Notes: generated from the letters alone by a model not told the origin. 64,000 bases of DNA from Paraescarpia echinospica (GCA_020002185.1 JAHLWY010000249.1:1-64000); one strand, 5' to 3'. Numbered from the stretch's first letter, positions 1 through 11,461 are shown. A program made the numbers and translations.

Positions 1-285
1 GACGCGTGGTAAAAATAGATGATTGAATCCGGGACATACATCCTTTAACTATAAACTGACGCCTTTGTTAACACAGGAAGACGCATAGTAAAAACAGAGG
101 ACTTTTCCGGGACGGGAAACTAATTATCCGTCACAAGACGCCTCGCTAAAACAAAACAGGAAGAGAAGTAGTAAAAATAGATGACTGAATCCGGGACATA
201 CATTCTTTAAATGTAAATAGACGCCTCGTTAATACAGGAAGACGCATAGTAAAAATAGATGACTGTTTTCAAGATCTCGTTCATG
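1..285. repeat. degenerate interspersed tandem repeat
   Basis: Blocks built on GACGC..GTTAA.ACAGGAAG and AAAATAGATGA.TGAATCCGGG recur. One pair, near 12 and 174, includes the following GACATACAT.CTTTAA. Spacing is about 160 bp. I see no coding potential. Confidence 0.55.
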
Positions 286-327
286 TGTTGACTTTCAATT
301 CATTCTATATACATAACAACAACAAAG

Positions 328-1589
328 ATGGCTGCGTTTATTCTTTGGGCTGAGTTACGCGAAAAATGGCGACAAGAAAAGATGTGAGTATTTATTATTT
401 ACTTGATGTCATCCGTTTTAACGATTAGGTATTTACTTCATTCGAGTAATTACACAGCGTTCTTAGAAGTTCTTCACATAACCTACCTGTACCGTACATA
501 TTTAAACACTAGTTCTGGTACATATATCAAAACTTTGAAAAGTATATAGTTACGCATAATTATTCATTTATCACTTCTAATAGTTGTCTATATCATCTTT
601 TTAGTGACAAAGAAAACAAAGAAGAGGATGATAAGAGCTCGAAGGAGGATGAGGATGAGGAGGAAGAGGAGGAGGAGGAGGAGTGGACGTAAGTGTTCAA
701 ATTATTATTATAATTATTATAGCACTATGACAGATACGAAATGGATCAATGACTGTGTTTTAATACCTCGCCTGTGGGTAACATTTAACGTCTTATTCGT
801 ATAGTTTTCAAAGTTTTATATAGTTTTCAAAGTTTTACATACTTCTCACTTGTCGACTTACCGTTTCATGTCTCCTCTATCACACTAGTGTGTACATTAT
901 TAATAGGTGACCTAGTTCTCCTCTCGGTGACTTCCTCTCTCTCGGTCTAGCTTGACTGCCTAGCACTGTGTACATAGGTGACCTAGTTCTCCCCTTAGTG
1001 ACTTCCCTTGATCTATCCACGCTCTCAAAATAGCTTGGTTGCCTAGCAACGCTGTGTCTGGTTATAGCACTATGGCAGAGACGAAATGGATCAATCTCTT
1101 GTGTACATTATTAATATATGACCTAATTCTCCCCTCGGTGACTTCCTCTCTCTCTCGGCCTAGCTTGACTCCCTAGCACTGTGTACATAGGTGACCTAGT
1201 TCTCCCCTTAGTGACTTCCCTTCATCTGTCCACGCTCTAAAAATAGCTTGGTTGCCTAGCAACGCTGTGTCTGGTTGTAGCACTATGACAGAGACGAAAT
1301 GGATCAATGTCTGTAATTCCTCTCCCGGTATGTAACATTTAATGTCTCATTCGTATAGTTTTGAAAGTTTTATATAGTTTTCCAAGTTTTAATATATACC
1401 CTTCGGATAGAATATGAATATCACTTCTATGATGTCCTCCGGGAACTCCTGGCTACAAGACCGCGTGTTTCGCCACCATCACCGTGGTACGAAGATTCCC
1501 CGGACCCAATCGATACCAGGGATATCGAAGCGTATTGGACATGTTACACAGATGATATCGATGAGGGATTTTCCTGTAAAGATGAATAA
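328..1589 (+). CDS. short spliced gene for an acidic protein (exons 328-383, 605-688, about 1413-1589)
   Basis: Exon 1 begins at an ATG (MAAFILWAELREKWRQEK) and stops at a GTGAGT donor at 384. Exon 2 lies between a TTTTTAG acceptor (ends 604) and a GTAAGT donor (689). It joins in frame and encodes a run of Asp/Glu with Lys and Ser. A third open stretch begins after CGGATAG at 1410, reads YEYHFYDVLRELLATRPR and later PWYEDSPDPIDTRDIEAYW, and ends in TAA within AATAAATAAA, a possible poly(A) signal. The 2-to-3 junction is off by one base with these sites, so a small exon is missing, another acceptor is used, or the gene is decayed. The exon 2 and exon 3 products are both acidic, which supports one gene. 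I recognise no family. Confidence 0.42.
719..1400. repeat. partial duplication inside intron 2, three copies
   Basis: A segment starting at AGCACTATG.CAGA.ACGAAATGGATCAAT occurs near 720, 1068 and 1281. The block from CCCTAGCACTGTGTACATAGG to the next copy is duplicated with few differences. The outer copies continue into shared CTTATTCGTATAGTTTT.AAAG sequence. This sits in the proposed intron of the acidic gene. Confidence 0.6.
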
Positions 1590-1599
1590 ATAAAAAAAA

Positions 1600-2480
1600 G
1601 GTTTCCTACTTTGATGATATGTTGGTGGTTATTATTATTATTATTACCATTATTACCTTCACAATCATTCTTTCATGTATACAGAATATATATCATACCT
1701 CTATGACTCCCTCATAGGTCATATGACAGGCGCCATCTTGGAATGTCTTCATAAGTACTCCGGTTTCATCACATGATGAGACTATTTCCACTTCTATACT
1801 CTATATACCGCTAGGAGTGCGTTAGGTCCACTTCTTACCGCTAGGAGAGGGTCAGGTGACAGGAAGTGCACCATGGGACAGGAACTGCATCATCATAAAA
1901 CAGACGCCATCTTAGAATTTACCCATGGGAGCACATGCACCCTCCAGATGACGTATCAAGAAACCCCCTCTTACTACTGCTGGCTAGTGCTTACGCAATG
2001 GCGTGAATGCACTGGGGAGGTAGCATACGGTCAGATTTCAAAGGACCGAGGAAATTTTACATTATAGTTAGGGTAGACAGGTAGGAAAGTTGAATCTAAC
2101 ATGTCATAATTATATACAGGGCAGGCAACTTTACATGTATATGAACTGTGGTACGGGTGGACATTTAGATGGGATAATTTTATAACGTATAGGAATGTCG
2201 ATATAATGAAGATTTATGTACATGTTGAATTACTGTATTACCTGTTGGGCGGTGTAATTATTGCAATGGTGCGCTGCCGCATCAGCAGAGATCACAAGAC
2301 AGATACAAAGTATATGGTTGATTAAGTGAGGTTTGGAAAGGAGAGAACACAGCTGTCCACAGTGATCAACAGGCGGGACGATGTAACCAGGTATTCTCTG
2401 TAACGAGAAATTATTACAGTGTCGTTATCAAACCCATACATCGAAGCCATACCGAGCGGTTGCCTAGACGATGAGATACT
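1600..2480. other. no supported gene
   Basis: There is a short ATT run near 1625-1650 and two similar patches containing CGCCATCTTGGAAT / CGCCATCTTAGAAT near 1730 and 1905. A 64-codon ORF at 1873-2067 (starts MGQELHHHKT) overlaps them and matches nothing I know. Confidence 0.4.
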
Positions 2481-2566
2481 GCGTTCATGTATAGTCTAGA
2501 AGAGAATACCGGAGTGTCGGGTCGGTGCGACGGCCATATATAACGTCAAGCTCGTTCGTGCGAACG

Positions 2567-2956
2567 ATGGGCCTATTGCGAAACATCCAACGCCTAGATG
2601 ACACCCGAGGCAAGGTTGAATTCACGCGCGAAGAAGGAAGTTCAATCGGTCGGAAATGCTTTGACTTCCGAATGTTGCGAACCGTCGGAAGAGCGTATAG
2701 TTGACGGCCGTGTCGACCAAGGGTATTGTTGGACCCGAACATTGGACTGTTCTATTTGTTGTATGGTGAAAGAGCACTTTATAGAAACCTCGATGTGTTA
2801 TGGCGCTCTTATACCCTCACTGGGTTGATAGCGGAAGAGAGTCTTTGCCTGTTACTAGTATTTGTGTTAGAGAGTGTGATAGGAAGTCACCGTAAACGGA
2901 TGAGTGGTTGCAGGGATGTCATGTTTATGTTTCCGGGTTTACCCGTTATAGGATAA
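2567..2956 (+). pseudogene. unrecognised open stretch with one in-frame stop
   Basis: The frame from the ATG at 2567 reads MGLLRNIQRLDDTRGKVEF, meets one TGA near 2700, and continues open as LLDPNIGLFYLLYGERALY to 2956. It is either a broken exon or chance. I recognise no domain and see no convincing splice sites. A 76-codon shadow in another frame is ignored. Confidence 0.18.
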
Positions 2957-3084
2957 GAGTGTGTAGGAGGCTGACGAGTCTTCCTCTAGCAATTTATGCA
3001 TTCTATTAGTTTTGTTATTCGGTGTGGGGTGAATAAATTTTGAAAACCGGTACCTTGTATAAATGTTTTTTTGAATTCCACTAT

Positions 3085-3372
3085 CCCTGAACCCAAAATC
3101 TGTTATAAGTTCGTTTCATCTGGCGGATCTTGATAGCCGTATATGCCATAGCCATAGAGTCTCCGTAGTAAGATATCGTGATTTATTGTGTCGAAGGCTG
3201 CTGTTAAATCGAGAAGCACAAGAAGTACTCCACGACGAGCATCAATCGCCTGTGCCACATCACTGTGAATGCGTAACAGTGCAGACTACGCACTGTGGCG
3301 TGGTCAGTTGGCACTCTGGTAGACGTCCAGTATGACATTCTCGTTCAGGAAGCGTTGCAGTACCTCCACACA
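3085..3372 (-). pseudogene. LINE reverse transcriptase fragment
   Basis: The minus strand reads ALLRIHSDVAQAIDARRG followed by VLLVLLDLTAAFDTINHDIL. This is the RT motif A region (LDLTAAFDTIDH) of jockey/CR1-type non-LTR retrotransposons. The preceding stretch (VEVLQRFLNENVILDVYQSA) contains at least one stop. The open stretch is about 95 codons and the rest of the RT is missing, so this is a dead scrap. The downstream residues (RRLYGYGIYGYQD) fit the usual post-motif A helix. Confidence 0.8.
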
Positions 3373-3399
3373 TGAAAACCAGGGATATTGATGGCATCT

Positions 3400-3800
3400 T
3401 TCAATTAAACATTAACCGTGGACTATGAAGTGTACATTTCTTGAACATTTATTCATTAATGACATGAACTATTTTTCATATGTGAACATATCATGTTAAT
3501 TATGCCTTACATAAATAAAACAAATTCTAAAAATAAATATAATAATTTAGACCCTACTAAGATATGGTGCTCTTAGTTTATGATGAAATATCTAAATGGT
3601 AAACTAAATTAGTATTGTCTCTAATTATTATACCAAACCTACATACACAAATGCACAAACGATGTAGCGAATCGTTGTTCCTAGAGTGTAGTGTCATTTT
3701 TTGCTAAGGGATCATATAAAACGAAATTACTTTCATCTTGCCTCAGCCCTCACCCCTTCCTCAGACGAACATTAATATGTTGATAGCAGTAATTAGCAGT
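3400..3800. other. AT-rich intergenic stretch
   Basis: AT-rich, with short ORFs only. I see nothing recognisable. Confidence 0.4.
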
Positions 3801-3814
3801 GTCGGTCAGAAGGG

Positions 3815-3895
3815 AATCGCATCAGGCATCGCATCTCGCAATGCATCGCGCATCGTCCATCGCCTCGCGCATCGCGTCGCGCATCGTCCCCGTGT
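3815..3895. repeat. GCATCGC cryptic simple repeat
   Basis: Irregular tandem GCATCGC / GCGCATCGTC / CATCTCGC words. The same vocabulary returns at 21130-21240. Confidence 0.6.
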
Positions 3896-4246
3896 TACAT
3901 GCAATGTTTAGAAAGTAGAAGCAATTATTCGAATACGCAATATCGTTCAGCTGCTCGTGCTAATGGGCGAACGGGTCATTATATTGGGATTCGCAGAAGT
4001 CGTTTATCCGTCTTCAAATTGGGGCGGGTATTTGCGCTATTCTCACGAGTGTCGCAGTCGCGACTGGCGAAGTCAATTACTAGTTTGACTCAGCTAACTT
4101 CCGCACTTCGCGTATGAGATCTGCCAGGGATGGTTTTGCATACTAAAGAGCTCTGGCTTGCGAGGATGACCTGGAAGCATTTATGAGAGACATGCAACAT
4201 ATACTTACTGTGAAACTAGATAAATTCATACAAAAAACAAGAAAAC

Positions 4247-5369
4247 GTGGCTAAGAAACTAGATAAATTCGTGATTGACACAAACTTAAAACTTGAGTCC
4301 CGCGACACAGACATATTTCAGCTGCAACAATTGGTAAGCAGGAAAAAAGAACACGAAGGTCGTCGTGATTCCGATTCACAGTCACACAGATATTTGAATC
4401 ACGACAAGTTCGAGAGGAGTGGGACAATTGGTACCAACACTTTTAATTCCTCGCGACCCACTACAATTGGGACACGCGCGAACGTTTAGTACGTCTCGTG
4501 TCGTGCCTCAAGAGCCCTGCATTGACAGCCCATCGGAGCTTCTCTCTTACAGAACGCACTGCCTATACACCATGCATTGTTGCTCTCCAACCGAAGATCC
4601 ACTCTAATAACGACAGTGCAGGACTGTCTACGGTGCGACAGGAAGACGGGGGGAGGGGGGGGCATGGACACTTTTTGGGACCGTGTCTATGCCCTAACTA
4701 ACCAGGCTTGCCCAGACGTAGTAGATGATTCCACCCTCCAAAGCCTGGCGGTGCTTGCATTCCTGAAGGGCCTCAAAGAGAGGAACGCGGCACAAGTCGC
4801 TATGAAGTTCCATAATCTCAGAGCCCTGTCACATTCCCCAACTGACGTAGACAGCCTGGAGTAGTTAGGCAGTTCCAACAATTCACCACTACAGATAAAG
4901 TGGCACCCACGTGTGAAGTATGTTATCTTTGTGGGGGTTCTGGCCATCGATCAAACAAGAGGAGATGTTCACCGTCGTCGATCACTTGCTTCGAGGGTAA
5001 TTGGAAAGATCACGTCTCACATTAAGCCGTCGCGAGGAGGCAACAAAAGTAAGTCGCAGGCATCGACGTCGGAGTAGTAACAGTAGCTCTGGTAGCTTCA
5101 CTACGGACTCCGAGTCCGACACGCCCCACACTCGGCGGAGAAATCACCGACATAACCTTAGACGGAGTCACCATCGCCAGAATGGCAGCTATCAGGGGAG
5201 TCGGAGAAGTCCCTGTCGTGCCGACTGCTCACGCGAGCAGGACAGCGGACATGTAAACGATGTGCGACGTACTGGTCACAGGAGTGACCGCAGCAATACC
5301 TCTCGTGACAGTGATCGTGACCGGATGAGGAATAGTGACAGGGATGATGCAAAAACATACGACTATTAG
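4247..5369 (+). pseudogene. decayed gag-like retroelement polyprotein
   Basis: Three successive plus-strand frames give one gag-like layout. An open segment at 4577-4864 includes FWDRVYALTNQACPD, SLAVLAFLKGLKERNAAQVA and LRALSHSPTDVDSLE, a helical capsid-like style, and ends at a TAG. In the next frame (about 4864-5030) comes VRQFQQFTTTDK and CEVCYLCGGSGHRSN..RC, a Cys/His cluster close to a zinc knuckle but with a longer last spacing. The last frame (5001-5369) is Arg/Ser/Asp-rich (RRHRRRSSNSSSG), ending at TAG. At least two frameshifts or stops separate the parts, so it is not functional. No protease or RT follows directly. It could be a gypsy/BEL- or DIRS-type gag; I cannot choose. Confidence 0.5.
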
Positions 5370-5564
5370 TCTTCGGCCGGTGATTGTTCTGGTATAATTA
5401 TACCCACCTATTTCAGTGACATTTAGGGTATACTTATACCAACGTGACTCTCAAAAAAACAATATTGAGCAGGCGCTAACTGTTCAGTGGTAACTGAATT
5501 GGACAGTTACAACGAACAAGCAATCGCCGCTCCGTGTGATGGCTGTCTATGAACTGCCTTTAGG

Positions 5565-5963
5565 TTGTCACATTGTTGTCGATTGCAGCTACGAGGCGAC
5601 ATACGGATTTGGTGCAGACATTACTACGGTGCTCAACCGAACTGTTTCAACAAATCGGGCGGTACACCGTTAAGTTGGGCGCCCTATCATGGTCATGTCG
5701 ACGTAGTCAGGGTGCTTATTGCATATGGTGCTAACTGTCGGCGATATGACGATTACGGCTACACGCCACTATCTTGGGCGAAGGGGATCGGGCATACCGG
5801 TGTGGTTGACGTCATTACCTCGAATTTGAACACCAAACACGGTATTTGCGAGGATCAGTGTACACACAGTCCGTTGCTAGGGGTACCAACGGATGGGAGC
5901 ATAGGATTTCATTCACCAGCACACCAAAACGTGTTAGTCATGATAGTGACTGTTCGGGACTGA
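5565..5963 (+). CDS. ankyrin-repeat ORF, probable fragment
   Basis: Two consecutive ankyrin repeats are readable: GGTPLSWAPYHGHVDVVRVL followed by IAYGANCRRYDDYGYTPLSW and AKGIGHTGVVDVI. They fit the consensus G.TPL..A...GH..VV..LL..GA with Ser replacing the usual His of TPLH. The start is uncertain; upstream sequence in other frames (GADITTVLN) may be an earlier repeat after a frameshift. The C-terminal 40 residues are unlike ankyrin. It follows the gag-like stretch on the same strand, so it may be captured material or an exon of a decayed gene. No splice sites were assigned. Confidence 0.5.
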   Translation: MSHCCRLQLRGDIRIWCRHYYGAQPNCFNKSGGTPLSWAPYHGHVDVVRVLIAYGANCRRYDDYGYTPLSWAKGIGHTGVVDVITSNLNTKHGICEDQCTHSPLLGVPTDGSIGFHSPAHQNVLVMIVTVRD

Positions 5964-6103
5964 GTGCTGACAGCGAGGCCTATCCGATAATTATCATAAT
6001 AGGGGTAGTTTCCCACGTGGGAAGGCCACACAAACACCATGACAGTTAGGCCTACACTGAACAAGGACGTGAATTTGAAAATGCGTGACGGCGCCGGTCA
6101 GCA

Positions 6104-6390
6104 CATTTCGTGGGTCATGTAGCTTTTAATAATTTTGTTCTTTTATAATCAGTGACATTATGAACATTTCGTGGGTCATGTAACTTTTAGTAATTTTGTT
6201 CTTTTATAATCAGGGCCATTATGAACATTTCGTGGGTCAGTAATTTTGTTTTAAATGTAATTATTAGTTAGCACTGAATATATGAGGGAGGGAGAATGTC
6301 GTAGGGTTAATAAAATACATGAGGGAGGGAGAATGTCGTAGGGTCACTAAAATACATCAGGGAGGGAGAATGTCGCAGGGTGCGGTCCGT
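6104..6390. repeat. two short tandem arrays
   Basis: First, a unit of about 62 bp (CATTTCGTGGGTCATGTA..TTTT..TAATTTTG) runs 2.3 times from 6104 to 6250. Then a unit of about 38 bp (GAGGGAGGGAGAATGTCG.AGGGT) occurs three times from 6282 to 6385. A (TA)n run follows at 6463-6492. Confidence 0.7.
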
Positions 6391-6619
6391 TTTATTGTAA
6401 CGTTGTGTGTCAAACTGTGGTCTGGGTGTGGGTGCGCAACCATACCCCAATATAAATATATATAAGATATATATTATATATATATATATATCTGTGAAGC
6501 CTATAAACTGGACTGCAAGAATTGACATCGACCGGACAACGCGCTACCAGTGCACGGTCTGTGTTAAACAGTCACCCACTATCCATGCTTCGTGGCCTCC
6601 TGTATGACAATGTAGGGGA

Positions 6620-7150
6620 CACTACATTCAAGTAAGTCCGTCTTATTCATAGTATTGTGCCCTGTGATAATATCTTGATATATTTAAACTAAATTATTTA
6701 ATTTTAGTGTTTTTAAAGTTTCTTACTTTTTAATGAAATGTAGTAATGCAATGATAATGTACAGGCTTTAATATAAAGCACCTCATATTGAGTTAGTTGC
6801 GTTATCGGGGCGAGTTTATATAATTTATTTAACAGTATCGTTAGTGTTGCGTTATTTTTTTTAGTACTACATGTTTTGCGATTATTGTAACATAATGTTT
6901 TGTCGTCTTGTATGATACTTGTGTGATTTGGGGATTTTATGGTGAATGTTTGTACAATCCAACTGAAAAGTTGCAAAAAAATTATTCTTATTCTTATTCT
7001 ATCTACAAAGTGTATGCTATTGTTGCAGTACGTAAACGGTAAGAATGTAACTAGCGTTTATTGCATCCTGCGGCGTCAGTGTAGTCGCGAATTATAAGAG
7101 TGACTGCGCCACATGGAAGCCTCTGAATCAGGTGTGTTGTTTCATCGAAG
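6620..7150 (+). other. no gene; possible LINE 3' tail near 6965-7005
   Basis: AT-rich. TTATTCTTATTCTTATTC at about 6983-7000 resembles the microsatellite tail of a non-LTR element whose body is not recognisable here. Confidence 0.3.
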
Positions 7151-7239
7151 TCTCAGGTGCGCGTAGGGGCTTATATAGGGGGTGTCATTGTGCATCCTTA
7201 CACGGACTACAGCGTCGCGCAACATTTAGCACTTATCAG

Positions 7240-7605
7240 GACCTGGCCCCGCCACACTCTTCGCTCCTTTTGTCTTTTGGAGAGGAATAACGTAACCAAT
7301 AGGACCGGGCCCCGCCACACTCTTCCCTTCTTATGTCTTTTGGAGAGGACTAACGTAACCAATAGGACTGGGCCCCGCCACACTCTTCCCTTCTTATGTC
7401 TTTTGGAGAGGACTAACGTAACCAATAGGACCTGGCCCGCCACACTCTTCCCTCCTTATGTCTTTTGGAGAGGACAAACGTAACCAATAGGACCGGGCCC
7501 CGCCCGCCACACTCTTCCCTCCTTATGTCTTTTGGAGAGGACTAACGTAACCGATAGGACCGGACCCCGCAACACTCTTTCCTCCTTATCTCTTTTTGGA
7601 GGGGA
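7240..7605. repeat. 63 bp minisatellite, about six copies
   Basis: The unit contains GGACCGGGCCCCGCCACACT, CTTTTGGAGAGGACTAACGT and AACCAATA. The third copy onward has small indels and the last copy is the most diverged. ORFs through it on both strands (LLERTNVTNRTGPRHTLPFL on plus) are by-products of the unit length being a multiple of three. Confidence 0.9.
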
Positions 7606-7609
7606 CTGA

Positions 7610-7985
7610 CATGAATAGTATTTCTAAAATTATGCAACATTTTATTATATCTACAACACTAAAACAGTTCAGGCAATAGTTAAAATTCATACACTCATAT
7701 GCGCTAGATCGCCTATTGCATTATCCATTCACAGTCAATTTCACGAAATATAGTGTCACTGTCTGGCTCTCCTTGTATTGATGTAGCACATTACTTTTAG
7801 AACGATTATTGTTACTTCACACATTTGTGGGGAAACGTCACATATTATAAAGTCACTGTGCATACAAGGAGTCACTGCTTGCGGATCTTCTCCAGGTATC
7901 GTTGACATAAGTTCGCCGCGCTGAAGTATCGCAGTAGCACTTTCCACGATACGGCGACGCCCCGACATGCTTTACATGGCAAACG
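7610..7985. other. no supported gene
   Basis: Only short unrelated ORFs, for example a 70-codon minus-strand one at 7756-7968. I see nothing recognisable. Confidence 0.35.
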
Positions 7986-8099
7986 AGTGGGCTTTCGCAA
8001 ATAACTTGAGATTCAAACACGCATTACACACCGCTTCGATGTTGTTCCGCAGGCTGTAAATGCTGCCAGTGCAAATGTATACCAGCTGATTAATACGCG

Positions 8100-8800
8100 T
8101 GTCATTAAACACCGTGAACGTAACATCCCACTGACAATATGTTGTCTTAACGTTCGTTCAGTCGAGACAAAACCTCTGTCGGTTGCAGATTTTTTTATTT
8201 CCCGGGACATCGATGTACTAGCCTTAACTGAGACATAGCTAGGAACCGACACTGACAATCAGGTTATAAACGAACTCGTGCCATCTGGTTACATAATACA
8301 ACACATCTCTCGACCCAGTGAGAAGCGCGGTGGAGGTGTGGTCGTATTCTATAAATGCGTACTCCATCAATGCCGATTGACCATTAAGACTGTGGATTCT
8401 ACACGGAGTAGCATGTTTACACATTTCGAACAGATGGACTGTACGATCATTACCAATGATGTGAATGTGAGATTGTGCATCGTATAATGTCCGCCTCCCT
8501 CTAAGCGAAACGGTTTTAAGAACAGTGTATTTTTCGTAGAGTGAAGTTTGTACTTGGACCGCTTTGCTGTCCAAGTACAAACCAACGATGTAATCCTAAT
8601 AAGTGACCTCAACTTCCACCTTGACAACGTTAACGATGCAAATGCGATGCGATTCAATGACACGTTGGAAGCTCACGGATTGGTACAACACGTGATAGGA
8701 CCCAAACACAAGATGGACCATACTCTGGACGTTGTCATCACCCGGGACATTAGTATCTTGTTGATAGGGAAGTCAACAGTTTATGAGCCATCTCTTGGAT
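8100..8800 (+). pseudogene. LINE APE-type endonuclease domain (broken)
   Basis: Readable pieces in order: NIPLTICCLNVRSVETK, DFFISRDIDVLALTET (the TET motif of the APE active site, followed by a stop where Trp is usual), SRPSEKRGGGVVVFYK (the GGGV motif), and after a frame break VILISDLNFHLDN (the GDFN equivalent, with G to S) with HGLVQHVIGPKHKMDHTLDV. A spurious palindrome-like segment at about 8540-8585 (TTTGTACTTGGACCGCTTTG and its reverse complement) lies at the break. The order matches the endonuclease of CR1/jockey elements; the stops make it inactive. Confidence 0.8.
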
Positions 8801-9047
8801 ACACTAATGGTAACCCTCCCGGCTGTGTGTTTTATAATTAACGTAACGAAACCAGACGTTTGCCAGCTGGTCACTTTCGGGAAGCTTCGGGACATTTGTA
8901 TTCCGGAATTTATCAAGAATTTAACGCCAATTTTGAACAACACTGATAAGCCGCTAAATAAACTTGTACACGCCTACACTACGGGAATTGAAGCGATTGT
9001 CGACCAAGACTCTCCCGCAGAAAGAAAGTTGATAACACTGAGACCAA

Positions 9048-10671
9048 ATGCAATGGTATTCAGATGAACTGAGACACGCCAGACACTCGCGCAGGCGAGC
9101 AGAGAGGGTATGGCGGCGAACCAAACTCACCGTTCATCGGCAGCTGTTCAGGGAGCAATGCAATGCAGTTAACAAACTGATGATCAGTGCGAAGAAAATG
9201 TTCTTTTCTTCAAAGATCAGAGACTGCGGCAAAGATCAGAAATAACTGATCAAATTAACGAGACATTTGATGGGTAACACAGGACACGTAATCTTCCTAT
9301 TCCATGAATCGGCCGAACAGTTAGCGACTACTTTCGGTGACTTTTATATGGACAAAGTCGCTACTATCCGACGTAACATTGATATCGGCAACCCAAGTGA
9401 CATCTACGAAACAGCATTGGACGATGAAGTCATGTTTTACCGAATCCCGCTTCAAACTTTTCTGCCATCCACCCACGATGAGATGAAGCGAATAATCACA
9501 AAATCGCCCAACAAGTCATGTGATTTAGATTAGATTCCGTACGTGGTTTTTGAGGCAGTGTCGGAATCATTTCGTGCCGTTGATTACAGCCATTATCAAC
9601 AAGTCGTTGACAACGTCAGTGATACCCGTATCTTTTAAACGTATGTTTCATGCAGCTGGGAGACCATTGCTTAAAAGGCCGGGTCTCGATAAGGAAGTTC
9701 TCAATAATAATGATCGGCCTGTATCAAACCTACCATACGCGTCGAAACTTCTCGAGAAAGTGGTTGAACACCGTTTGAAAGATCACCTGGACATCAACAA
9801 TCTACACGATATTCACCAATCGGTGTACCGAAATAATTATTCAACCGAGACAGCTCTAGTGAAAGTCCAGAACGACATCGCAGAAGCTCTTGATCAAAAA
9901 CGTGTAGTCGTCTTGATCATGCTGGATCTGTCCAGTGCGTTTGATGTCATCGACCATGACATAATGCTAAAGCGTTTTCAACATTTATTTGGTGTGACTG
10001 CAGAAGCCCTGGATTGGATGCGGTCCTTCATTAGCGGCAGAACGCAATGTGTCTCGGTCGGCCCCGCACTTCGCTTATTGTACATCTATGTTGCGGCGTG
10101 CCACAAGGATCTGTGTTGGGACGGAAACTGTACTGCATGTATACTAAACCAGTTGGAGATATAGTGAATAAAAATAATATTCGTTACCACTATTATGCAG
10201 CAAATGTATTTATCCATCAAACTTAACGAGAACTGGGCCAGTGAAAGGTCAGCCTTTGAAGCCTGTGTGGTGGATGTTGGTGGGTGGATGAATAAAAACA
10301 TGTTAAAACTGAACCAACAAAAAAGCCAACTCATTGTGTTTTCGGCCAAACACCGAATTCTGCATGTGAACGACTAGTCCCTCATGATCGGAGGCAGACT
10401 ACTATACGCTGTGCAATCCGTGTGAAATCTTTGAGTTATTATGGACAGCGGCTTGACAATGGAGAAACAGGTGAATGCGATCTCCAAGTCCTGTTTCTAC
10501 CACATCCGAAATATTGGCAAAGTCAGGCAATACATCACAAATGACGCCTGTAAGATTCAAGTCCAGGCACTGGTAATATCTCGCCTGGACTGTGGAAACG
10601 CGCAGTTGCAAGGTTTGCCTCACGTACTAATTGAACGATTGCAGCGTATACAAACTGCGCTGCTCGTCTAA
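9048..10671 (+). pseudogene. LINE reverse transcriptase and C-terminal region (broken)
   Basis: Linker region ELRHARHSRRRAERVWRRTK leads to the RT. Identifiable motifs: NDRPVSNLPYASKLLEKVVE (finger region), RNNYSTETALVKVQNDI, VLIMLDLSSAFDVIDHDIM (motif A), then in another frame CGVPQGSVLGRKLY (motif B) and HYYA with the following catalytic Asp pair lost through a 2-base deletion near 10195. Thumb-side sequences FYHIRNIGKVRQYIT and LDCGNAQLQGLP follow. The loss at the catalytic YADD site alone would abolish activity. Confidence 0.85.
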
Positions 10672-10678
10672 TCACCAA

Positions 10679-10883
10679 GGGCCGGTTTCATGAAGCGTAC
10701 TTAAAGTTACGCAATTACTCAGCGTCATGTGTTTGCGTAAACTCCTATGTTCGTTTATATTTTAAAAAAATCACGTCGTTTACTAAGACACCCATCTTAG
10801 CGTTAAGAACGTTCTTAGCCGCTCCATACAACCGGCCCCTGGGGCTGGTTTCATGTAGCGGCTAAGACCGTTCTTAACGCTAC
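10679..10883. mobile_element. MITE-like hairpin insertion in the LINE
   Basis: GGGCCGGTTTCATGAAGCG at 10679 is mirrored by CGCTCCATACAACCGGCCCC near 10827-10840. Directly after it a second inverted piece, GGGGCTGGTTTCATGTAGCG, continues as GCTAAGACCGTTCTTAACGC, the reverse complement of the sequence just before the centre. This gives a strong hairpin with arms of about 43 bp centred at 10840. It separates LINE residues ARLITK from LHWLPVKYRHRFK, which are near neighbours in intact elements. Confidence 0.7.
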
Positions 10884-11461
10884 GTGAACTACATTGGCTG
10901 CCAGTGAAATACCGGCACCGCTTTAAGGTCAACATCTGTACGTATAAAGTGCTCAACGGATTGGCACCGGCATACATGAGCGACATTGTGCAGAAACATC
11001 AACTAACGCGTACCTTAAAATCAACGAAGAAGTCGTCGTACCTGTGCTACGGAGTTGAACTTATGGTGAACGTTGTTTCAGCCGACAAGTGGCCATACTG
11101 TAGAACGACTTGCCTGAGAACATTAAACAACTGTACACTCTCAGCTCTTTCAAGAGACGCCTAACACACGTCTTTAAACTGGCGTACGACTGACGTGATT
11201 GAGTCACGCTCTCGTTTTAATGACATTGCTATATATACTAATGATTTATTCGTAATGTTTTATTGATGTATGTATTGTCAGTGTAATTTCAAGTGTTTAG
11301 TCATTTGTTATGTTTAAAGCAGCTCTTTTACGCTATTTATTTTTTAAATAACATATATTTTATAGTTTTAGTTAATTGATGCAGTTTTATGTAAAGCGCC
11401 TGAGAGCATTTTATCTTAAGTGGATTTGGGCGCGATATAAATTCCAATATTATTATTATTA

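Larger units (their letters stand above)
7990..11460 (+). mobile_element. decayed CR1/L2-type LINE with ATT tail
   Basis: A near full-length non-LTR retrotransposon body lies in one orientation: an APE endonuclease (from about 8100), linker, RT (9550-10200), a C-terminal region (10440-11160) and a 3' end TAAGTGGATTTGGGCGCGAT followed by ATTATTATT at about 11450-11465. Many stops and frameshifts show it is dead. The GCGC-rich 3' end with an ATT tail is typical of L2/CR1-group elements. A MITE-like hairpin has inserted at about 10680-10885. The 5' boundary is not clear and no target-site duplication was found. Confidence 0.85.

Noticed and set aside
604..804. Arg-rich ORF (RRKRRRRRSGRK)
   Set aside because: Frame shadow of the Asp/Glu-coding exon 605-688.
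7157..7483. 108-codon ORF over the 63 bp repeat
   Set aside because: Minisatellite by-product; similar ORFs occur on the other strand.
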